Part shown: piece after piece, positions 6,166-11,656 of the stretch
Numbering within the stretch: the stretch's first letter is position 1
Layout of the letters: each line of letters opens with the position of its first letter
Assembly: GCA_003565055.1 (NCBI GenBank)
Contig: PXDM01000230.1
Location: 1 to 11,656, forward strand
Length of the DNA: 11,656 nt
Source: Paracoccaceae bacterium
GTDB lineage: Bacteria; Pseudomonadota; Alphaproteobacteria; Rhodobacterales; Rhodobacteraceae
Direction: 5' to 3'
Made by a program: the position numbers and the translations under genes
Notes under the pieces: generated by a model
The model's input: only the letters and a program-made list of their open reading frames with translations
Told to the model about the DNA's origin: nothing
Database searches by the model: none

Positions 6166-7413
6166 TCAATGTGCCACTCCTGCTGCGACGCTTTCGTCGA
6201 TGAAGCGGCCCTCGCGGAAGCGGGTCATCGAGAAAGCCTCTGCCAGTGGGCCCGGCTCGCCGCGTGCGACCAGTTCCGCCATCGCCCAGCCTGAGCCCGG
6301 TGTCGCCTTGAAGCCGCCTGTGCCCCAGCCGCAATTGATGAAGCAATTGCCCAAGGGCGTTTTCGATATGATCGGCGAGCGGTCGCCGGTCATATCGACG
6401 ATGCCGCCCCATTGGCGCAGCATCTTGAGGCGCGAGATCATCGGGAAGGTTTCGACCAGCGCGCGGACCGTTTCTTCGATATGATGCCAGGAGCCGCGCT
6501 GCGTGTAGTTGTTGAACTGGTCCGCGCCGCCGCCGATGACCATTTCGCCCTTGTCGGATTGCGACATGTAGCCATGCACGGTGTTCGCCATGACCACGAC
6601 ATCCATACAGGGCTTGATCGGCTCCGAGACCAGCGCCTGCAATGCGACCGACTCGACGGGCAGACGGAAACCCGCCATATCAGCAAGCGCCCCCGAATGG
6701 CCCGCCACCACGATGCCGAGTTTCTTGCAGCCGATACGCCCTTTGGTGGTGTTCACGGCCGTCACAACACCATCCGCCGACTCGACACCCGTCACGGCGC
6801 ATTGCTCGATGACATGCATGCCCATCGCCGCGCAGGCGCGTGCGAAGCCCCAGGCCACCGCGTCATGGCGCGCCGTGCCTGCGCGTTCCTGCCACAGCGC
6901 GCCCAGAACCGGGTAGCGCGGGCCGTCGATATTGATGATCGGCACGAGACGGCGCACTTCCGAGGGCGAGATGAAGCGCGTCTGCACGCCCTGCAACGCA
7001 TTGGCGCGTTCTGTGCGCAGATAGCCGCGTTTCTCATGCTCAGTCTGCGCCAGCATCATCACGCCGCGTGGCGAAAACATGATGTTGTAGTTCAGCTCCT
7101 GGCTCAACGTCTCGAACAGCGCGCGGGATTTTTCATAGAGCGCGGCGGAGGGGTCCTGAAGGTAGTTCGAGCGGATGATCGTCGTGTTGCGCCCGGTATT
7201 GCCACCACCAAGCCAGCCTTTTTCGATCACAGCGACATTGGTGATCCCAAAGCGCTTGCCGAGGTAATAGGCCGTTGCCAGCCCATGCCCGCCTGCGCCC
7301 ACGATGATCACGTCATACTGGCTCCGGGGCTCCGGGTTGGGCCAGGCCTCAGACCAGCCCTTGTGCTGGCGAAAGGCCTCGCGGGCGATGGCGAAGGCGG
7401 AATAGCGGCGCAT
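6166..7413 (-). CDS. soxB: Sarcosine oxidase beta subunit
   Basis: This is the catalytic flavoprotein subunit (415 aa) of heterotetrameric sarcosine oxidase, of the DAO (D-amino acid oxidase-like) family. It oxidises sarcosine at FAD, and electrons pass to covalently bound FMN, where O2 is reduced to H2O2. The N-terminal FAD-binding motif is VIIVGAGGHGLATAYY (residues 36-50, glycines 39, 41, 42 and 44), followed by EKGWLGGGNTGRNTTIIRSNY. His183 in GTARHDAVAWG matches the histidine to which FMN is attached in characterised beta subunits. The length is typical. The ATG at 7413 follows AGGAG by 9 nt. It is the first gene of the leftward cluster and diverges from ccmI, so its promoter should lie in 7414-7626. 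The next gene is the small membrane protein, rather than soxD as in simple soxBDAG clusters. Confidence 0.97.
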   Translation of the reverse strand: MRRYSAFAIAREAFRQHKGWSEAWPNPEPRSQYDVIIVGAGGHGLATAYYLGKRFGITNVAVIEKGWLGGGNTGRNTTIIRSNYLQDPSAALYEKSRALFETLSQELNYNIMFSPRGVMMLAQTEHEKRGYLRTERANALQGVQTRFISPSEVRRLVPIINIDGPRYPVLGALWQERAGTARHDAVAWGFARACAAMGMHVIEQCAVTGVESADGVVTAVNTTKGRIGCKKLGIVVAGHSGALADMAGFRLPVESVALQALVSEPIKPCMDVVVMANTVHGYMSQSDKGEMVIGGGADQFNNYTQRGSWHHIEETVRALVETFPMISRLKMLRQWGGIVDMTGDRSPIISKTPLGNCFINCGWGTGGFKATPGSGWAMAELVARGEPGPLAEAFSMTRFREGRFIDESVAAGVAH

Positions 7414-7626
7414 GACGGGGCGCTCCTTTGCTCGAGGCGTTGTCCGCTTACTGGCTTACCCCAGGCCCGTTGAGTTATCCAGAAGCGTCACAATGAAGCC
7501 GAAAACCGAAATGCGCTGTTCCTGTGACAGGGCGTCGCGGCTTGCACGATTGTGAGCCACATGTCGGGTTTTGCACTTTTTCCCATTGCGAAAGATGGAT
7601 AAACCTGCCCCAAATCTGGAGGTTCC
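7414..7626. other. Divergent spacer between soxB and ccmI
   Basis: This 213-bp gap must hold the start signals of the leftward soxB cluster and of rightward ccmI. I see no convincing -35/-10 pair for either gene. Small symmetric sequences are present: CCTG-TGA-CAGG (7521-7531), and TCACAAT (7488-7494) with ATTGTGA (7549-7555) as distant inverted copies. Either could be an operator, but the arms are short. GGAGG lies 4 nt before the ccmI ATG. I see no gene in this gap. Confidence 0.5.
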
Positions 7627-8898
7627 ATGTCTGAATGGTGGGAAATCGGCGTTTTCTTTCTGATCGCCCTGATGGTCGCGGCCTATATGCTGCGTGCAAT
7701 TTTGCGCGCCGGGCAAGTGAGCGCGGCGGATGGCACAGAGCGCGCGATGAAGGTCTATCGCGACCAGTTGTCCGAAGTGGAGCGCGATCTGGCACGCGGC
7801 ACGCTCGGCGCGGAAGAGGCTGAGCGTCTCAAGCTGGAAATCTCGCGCCGGATCCTCGATCTCGACCGGGACATCGGCGCGCGCCGGGTGGGCGGACCTG
7901 CGCCGGCCGGGATGCGTTGGGTCGCGATTGGTGCGGTTGTGATCGCCATTCTGGGCAGTGGCGCGGTGTATCTGAGCTTCGGTGCGCCCGGTTATCCCGA
8001 CATGCCCCTGGCACAGCGCCATCTCGACGCTGCCGAAGCCCGCGAAAACCGCGCCCGGCAAGCGGAGCTTGAAGCGCAATTCGCCGCTGCTTTTCCTGAG
8101 CCTGAGCCGTTTCAGGGGCGTGAAGAGCTCGAAGGTATGGTGGCACAGCTGCGCGCGGCGATGCAGGACCGTCCGCTGGATGTGACGGGCTATGTGCTGC
8201 TCGCGCAGAACGAGGCGCGGCTGGGCAATTACCGCGCCGCGATTGAGGCACAGGTCCAGGTGATCGAGCTGCGTGGTGATGAGGCTGGCGCGGAAGATTA
8301 TGCCTATCTGCTCGATCTGATGGTGATTGCGACGGGCGGCTTCGTCTCGCCAGAGGCCGAAGCGGTGATCGAGCAGATCCTGCGCCGTGACAACCAGAAC
8401 CTGATCGCGCTTTATTACTCGGGTCGGATGTATGCGCAGACCGGGCGGCCCGACATGACCTTTCGCATCTGGCGGCGCTTGCATGACCTGAGCGCGGGCG
8501 ATGATCCCTGGATGCCGGAAATTCGCGCCGCGCTTCCCGAACTGGCTCGGATCTCGGGCGAGCCGCGCTATACCCTGCCGCCGCGCCCTGCGCCCGCAGG
8601 CGCGGAGCTCGCGGCACCCAGTCTGGATGAGGTCGAGGCGGCTGAGGACATGACTGAGCAAGAGCGTGCCGAGATGATCGAAGGCATGGTGGGCGGTCTC
8701 ATGGCGCGGCTGGCCAATGATGGCGGTTCTGCCTCGGAATGGGCGCAGTTGATCCGGGCCTTGGGGGTGCTGGGGCGCGATGAGCAGGCGCTCGATATCC
8801 TGCAGGAAGCCCGCACGGTTTTCGCCGCACGCGCCGAGGATCTTGCGCTGATCAATGCCGCTGCGGCTGAGGCAGGGCTCCAGAGCCCCGCACCCTGA
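7627..8898 (+). CDS. ccmI: Cytochrome c biogenesis protein CcmI
   Basis: This is a membrane protein of cytochrome c maturation (423 aa). CcmI binds apocytochrome c and hands it to the heme-ligation complex CcmF/CcmH on the periplasmic side. Two hydrophobic segments are visible: about residues 5-26 (EIGVFFLIALMVAAYML) and 98-118 (WVAIGAVVIAILGSGAVYLSF). Between them is the CcmI-type basic/acidic loop, with VYRDQLSEVERDLARG (43-58) and LKLEISRRILDLDRD. The periplasmic C-terminal part (about 120-423) carries TPR-like helices, for example VLLAQNEARLGNYRAAIEAQ. The start ATG has GGAGG 4 nt upstream. It is followed directly by ruvX (TGA then ATG, no gap), so the two are probably cotranscribed. No other ccm gene is in the window. 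The main alternative would be a generic TPR protein, but the two-helix N-terminal layout argues for CcmI. Confidence 0.93.
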   Translation: MSEWWEIGVFFLIALMVAAYMLRAILRAGQVSAADGTERAMKVYRDQLSEVERDLARGTLGAEEAERLKLEISRRILDLDRDIGARRVGGPAPAGMRWVAIGAVVIAILGSGAVYLSFGAPGYPDMPLAQRHLDAAEARENRARQAELEAQFAAAFPEPEPFQGREELEGMVAQLRAAMQDRPLDVTGYVLLAQNEARLGNYRAAIEAQVQVIELRGDEAGAEDYAYLLDLMVIATGGFVSPEAEAVIEQILRRDNQNLIALYYSGRMYAQTGRPDMTFRIWRRLHDLSAGDDPWMPEIRAALPELARISGEPRYTLPPRPAPAGAELAAPSLDEVEAAEDMTEQERAEMIEGMVGGLMARLANDGGSASEWAQLIRALGVLGRDEQALDILQEARTVFAARAEDLALINAAAAEAGLQSPAP

Positions 8899-9375
8899 AT
8901 GGCGGTGTTCGACGAGATCGCTGACTTCGCTCAGGCGCTCCCGGCGATGCGCGCTGTGGCGGGGCTGGATCTCGGCACCAAGACGATCGGGGTTGCAGTC
9001 TCGGACCGGCTGTTATCCGTGGCCTCGCCCCTGCAAACGATCCGCCGCGTCAAGTTCGGCGCGGATGCGCAGGCGCTTCTGGAACTGGCCTCTGCGCGCG
9101 AGATCGGCGGCTTCATCCTCGGGCTGCCGCGCAATATGGATGGCTCCGAGGGGCCGCGCTGCCAGTCGACGCGGGCCTTTGCGCGCAACCTCTCCGCGCT
9201 GACAGAGCTGCCGATCAGCTTCTGGGATGAACGCTTGTCGACCGTCGCGGCGGAGCGTGCCTTGCTCGAAGCCGATACATCGCGGCGCAAACGGGCGGAG
9301 GTGATCGACCATGTGGCCGCCGGGGTGATCCTGCAGGGCGCGCTGGATCGTCTGGCGGTTCTGCGCCGCACCTGA
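8899..9375 (+). CDS. ruvX: RuvX/YqgF family putative Holliday junction resolvase
   Basis: This 158-aa protein has the RNase H-like fold of the YqgF family. Members act on Holliday junctions in vitro and, in E. coli, in 16S rRNA 5'-end processing. Conserved acidic motifs are visible: Asp24 in GLDLGTKTIGVAVSD, FILGLPRNMDGSEGP (72-86), Asp110-Glu111 in WDERLST and Asp137 in VIDHVAAGVIL. These acidic residues probably bind the catalytic metal ions. The short N-terminal lead MAVFDEIADFAQALPAMRAV before the first strand is typical of the Rhodobacteraceae form. The ATG follows the ccmI stop directly with no clear ribosome binding site, so translational coupling is likely. An ATG at codon 17 is possible but would remove this lead. 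It is a cytoplasmic housekeeping gene. Confidence 0.95.
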   Translation: MAVFDEIADFAQALPAMRAVAGLDLGTKTIGVAVSDRLLSVASPLQTIRRVKFGADAQALLELASAREIGGFILGLPRNMDGSEGPRCQSTRAFARNLSALTELPISFWDERLSTVAAERALLEADTSRRKRAEVIDHVAAGVILQGALDRLAVLRRT

Positions 9376-9476
9376 CGGGCCTGCGATGGCGGTCAATGTC
9401 ATGACAATGACGGTTTTGACGCGACGGGCGCGGTTTTTCGGGCTATGGGGGAGCTGAGCAGAGCAACAGGCAGCCC

Positions 9477-9722
9477 ATGTATGACCAGACTCCCGCGCGA
9501 CCAAAGATTGACAGCCCTTGCGTCAATATTTGCGTGATCCATCCCGAAGCGCGTTTGTGCACGGGGTGTCTGCGCACGATTGACGAAATCACGCAATGGT
9601 CCCACATGACGCCCGAGGCACGGAAGGCGCTGATGGCAGAGCTGCCCGCGCGCAAAGGGCAGTTGAACCAGCGCCGCGGCGGGCGGGCCGGGCGGCTGAG
9701 ACGCAGCTCACCGAGGAGCTGA
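9477..9722 (+). CDS. DUF1289 domain protein
   Basis: This small protein (81 aa) of the DUF1289 family contains the pattern SPCVNICVIHPEARLC followed by TGCLRTIDEITQW. Four cysteines (15, 19, 28 and 31) are spaced like a zinc or iron-sulfur site. The family's biochemical role is unknown to me. The middle matches the usual 'dEIaxW' helix and the MTPEARKALMAELPAR stretch. The C-terminal 20 residues are rich in arginine and glycine (NQRRGGRAGRLRRSSPRS) and probably unstructured, which may allow RNA or DNA contact; that is inference. The ATG at 9477 has only a weak site upstream (ACAGGCAG). It is 101 bp downstream of ruvX on the same strand. The copper-box promoter of the next gene begins 38 bp after its stop. 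Confidence 0.85.
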   Translation: MYDQTPARPKIDSPCVNICVIHPEARLCTGCLRTIDEITQWSHMTPEARKALMAELPARKGQLNQRRGGRAGRLRRSSPRS

Positions 9723-9760
9723 CGCTGCAAAAGGATCTCCGCGCTTGACGCAACGCGGCC

Positions 9761-9791
9761 TTGACCTTCCACAAGATGGAAGGGCCATATA
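9761..9791 (+). promoter_or_regulatory. CueR/HmrR-type copper-responsive promoter for copA
   Basis: TTGACC (9761-9766) is the -35. The -10 is CATATA (9786-9791), after a 19-bp spacer that is longer than the usual 17 and characteristic of MerR-family regulators. The spacer holds the operator ACCTTCC (9764-9770), ACAAGAT, GGAAGGG (9778-9784), with 6 bp of perfect dyad (CCTTCC N7 GGAAGG). This matches the operator of CueR/HmrR-class copper sensors. The site is about 30 bp before the copA start. The regulator gene is not in the window. Confidence 0.75.
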
Positions 9792-9819
9792 GGTCGGGAA
9801 GCCAAAGCGAGAGGCCCCT

Positions 9820-11656
9820 TTGACACAGTCCGACACTGCCAGCGCAACCGATCTCGAACTCGACGTCATGCTCGACAATCTCAGCTGCGCGGGATGTGTG
9901 CGGCGTGCTGAAACTGCCCTGACGAAAGCCGCCGGGGTACGTGAAGCCTCGGTCAATCTCGCGACGCATAAGGCGCGGCTGGGGCTGGCGCGTGGAACGG
10001 ATCTGCTGGGCTTGCAGGGCGACATGCAGCGCGCGGGCTATCCGATCCGCAGCACCGAGACTGCACTGACACTTGACGGGATGACCTGTGCCTCTTGCGT
10101 CGCGCGCGTGGAAAACGCTCTGCGCGCGCATCCCGGCGTGCTGCGCGCGAGCGTCAATCTCGCCACGCAGCGCGCGCAGATCGAGCATGTCGCAGGCAAT
10201 GACATCACCGAGGCACTGATCGCCGATCTGGCAAAGCTTGGCTATCCCGCGCAGCACATCGACGCGACGCAGCCCGATGGCACCGGGCGTCGCAATGCCG
10301 CCGAGGCGCGCGCCCTGCGCAATGCGATGCTCTGGGCGTTGGGGCTCAGCCTGCCGGTCTTCATCTTGGAAATGGGCGGGCACATGATCCCGGCCTTTCA
10401 CCATTGGCTGCATCATACATTCGGCATGCAGACCCTGTGGCTGGTGCAATTCGTACTGACAACAGCGGTTCTTGCAGGGCCGGGGCGGCGTTTCTACATG
10501 ACCGGCTTCCCCGCACTCGCGCGCGGAGCGCCGGACATGAACTCGCTGGTGGCGCTTGGCACATCTGCGGCCTGGGTCTATTCGGTGATTGCAACCTTCA
10601 CACCGCAGGTTTTGCCCGAAGCGGCGCGGGCCGTCTATTTCGAGGCTGCGGCGGTGATCGTGACGCTGATCCTCATGGGCCGATGGCTGGAGGCGCGCGC
10701 CAAGGGGCGCACAGGTGCGGCGATTGCGCGGCTGGTGGGGCTGCAGCCGAAAACTGCGCGTGTGCTGCGCGATGGGGCCTTCGTGGAACTCCCGCTCGCG
10801 CAGGTCGTGGCCGGAGATTGCGTGCAACTGCGCCCCGGCGAACGTATCCCGGCGGATGGCGAACTGACCGACGGGCATGCGGTGATCGACGAAAGCATGA
10901 TCACGGGCGAGCCGATGCCGGTCGAGAAATCCGCCGGAGACAGATTGATCGGCGGCACGGTCAACGGGGCCGGTGCGGCGCGGATGACTGTCACCCGCAC
11001 AGGTGCGGAGACGATGCTGGCGCAGATCATCCGCATGGTAGAGCACGCGCAGGGCGCGAAGCTGCCTGTGCAAGCATTGGTGGACCGGGTGACGATGATC
11101 TTTGTGCCCATCGTAATGGCCGTTGCGGCGCTGACCGTGCTGATCTGGCTGATCTTCGGGCCTGATCTGACCTTCGCGCTGGTCGCAGGTGTGTCGGTGC
11201 TGATCATTGCCTGCCCCTGTGCCATGGGGCTCGCGACGCCGACATCCGTGATGGTCGGCACAGGGCGCGCGGCGGAACTGGGCGTGCTGTTTCGGAAGGG
11301 CGCAGCGCTACAGATGGCAGATAAGGCCGACATCTTGGCTTTTGACAAAACCGGCACGCTGACTGTGGGCCGCCCCGTGCTCACGGAACTGCTGCCCGCT
11401 GGCGGCTGGACCGCGCCGGACGCCTTGGCCTTGGCTGCGGCACTGGAGCAGACCTCGGAACATCCGATTGCCAGCGCCATCCTCGCGGAGGCCGAGGAGC
11501 AGGGCCTGACGCTGCCGGACGTGGCGGGTTTCACGTCCTTGACCGGGCTGGGGCTGCGTGGGCAGATCGACGGACGAGACGTGCTTCTGGGGGCTGCACG
11601 TTTGATGGCGCAGCAAGGGATTGCGACCGGGACCTTGGCGGCAGAGGCCGAAGCGC
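9820..11656 (+). CDS. copA: Cu+-exporting P1B-type ATPase, C-terminus beyond the window
   Basis: This inner-membrane pump exports Cu+ from the cytoplasm using ATP; 612 codons are inside the window. Two heavy-metal-binding domains come first: CAGC at residues 23-26 (NLSCAGCVRR) and CASC at 90-93 (GMTCASCVARVE). Six membrane segments follow (about 168-188, 205-222, 240-260, 272-292, 427-446 and 452-472). The ion-binding CPC motif is at 465-467, TGE (actuator) at 362-364, DKTGT (phosphorylation site, Asp509) at 509-513, and SEHP with His548-Pro549 in the nucleotide domain. CPC plus the copper-box promoter point to Cu+ rather than Zn2+ or Cd2+. The last two membrane segments lie outside. TTG at 9820 is the only plausible start: GAGAGG lies 5 nt upstream, an in-frame TAG lies at 9790, and the next ATG (codon 17) would cut into the first metal domain. 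Confidence 0.93.
   Translation, partial: MTQSDTASATDLELDVMLDNLSCAGCVRRAETALTKAAGVREASVNLATHKARLGLARGTDLLGLQGDMQRAGYPIRSTETALTLDGMTCASCVARVENALRAHPGVLRASVNLATQRAQIEHVAGNDITEALIADLAKLGYPAQHIDATQPDGTGRRNAAEARALRNAMLWALGLSLPVFILEMGGHMIPAFHHWLHHTFGMQTLWLVQFVLTTAVLAGPGRRFYMTGFPALARGAPDMNSLVALGTSAAWVYSVIATFTPQVLPEAARAVYFEAAAVIVTLILMGRWLEARAKGRTGAAIARLVGLQPKTARVLRDGAFVELPLAQVVAGDCVQLRPGERIPADGELTDGHAVIDESMITGEPMPVEKSAGDRLIGGTVNGAGAARMTVTRTGAETMLAQIIRMVEHAQGAKLPVQALVDRVTMIFVPIVMAVAALTVLIWLIFGPDLTFALVAGVSVLIIACPCAMGLATPTSVMVGTGRAAELGVLFRKGAALQMADKADILAFDKTGTLTVGRPVLTELLPAGGWTAPDALALAAALEQTSEHPIASAILAEAEEQGLTLPDVAGFTSLTGLGLRGQIDGRDVLLGAARLMAQQGIATGTLAAEAEA

Noticed and set aside
1842..7413. Reading the sox genes as a sulfur-oxidation (thiosulfate) system
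   Set aside because: The proteins are flavin/folate sarcosine oxidase subunits; no cytochrome c, SoxYZ carrier or thiosulfate hydrolase features are present.
7456..8661. A 401-codon open frame on the - strand opposite ccmI
   Set aside because: It is antisense to a well-matched CcmI and has Arg/His-rich composition with no family match.
9416..9449. TTGACG followed by CTATGG or TATGGG as a promoter for the DUF1289 gene
   Set aside because: The spacing is 21-22 bp with a poor -10, and there is no activator-type dyad in the spacer as seen before copA.
9589..11073. A 494-codon open frame on the - strand opposite copA
   Set aside because: It is antisense to clear P-type ATPase motifs and has the composition of a shadow frame.

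Overview
The window is GC-rich chromosomal DNA, most likely from an alphaproteobacterium of the Rhodobacteraceae (Rhodobacter/roseobacter type). This rests on protein style (SodB, CcmI, RuvX, DUF1289), a heterotetrameric sarcosine oxidase cluster, and a C/G-block repeat (5744-5790) of a kind I remember as common between genes in this family. The species cannot be told.

Layout. Positions 1-136 look like the edge of a mobile element: the first 11 codons of a leftward gene behind a 57-nt hairpin (38-94), then a short hairpin next to a GTTC/GAAC tetranucleotide. Leftward genes follow: a transglutaminase-like cysteine protease family protein (172-948), an Fe-type superoxide dismutase (1154-1753) with a textbook UUCG-loop terminator, and a sarcosine oxidase cluster at 1842-7413, transcribed in the order soxB, small membrane protein, soxD, soxA, soxG. 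After a 213-bp divergent spacer, the rightward genes are ccmI (7627-8898), ruvX (8899-9375), a DUF1289 zinc-finger-like protein (9477-9722) and a P1B-type copper ATPase (9820 to beyond the window end) behind a CueR/HmrR-type promoter. The 'sox' names here mean sarcosine oxidase, not sulfur oxidation.

How the genes work together. SoxB, D, A and G form one flavoenzyme that demethylates sarcosine to glycine. It yields H2O2 and formaldehyde, or methylene-tetrahydrofolate when folate is bound. soxD/soxA and soxA/soxG overlap by 4 and 8 nt, which suggests coupled translation. soxB is set apart from soxDAG by a small membrane-protein gene, a strong terminator-like hairpin (5804-5840) and the C/G-block repeat in the soxD leader. 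CcmI takes part in cytochrome c maturation, RuvX in nucleic-acid processing, and CopA in copper export under its own copper-responsive promoter.

Most of the window is ordinary housekeeping and catabolic sequence, and I do not see a convincing undescribed system. The best leads are the small membrane protein inside the sarcosine oxidase cluster, the attenuator-like hairpin between soxB and soxDAG, and the hairpin that would hide the ribosome binding site of the element-edge gene.
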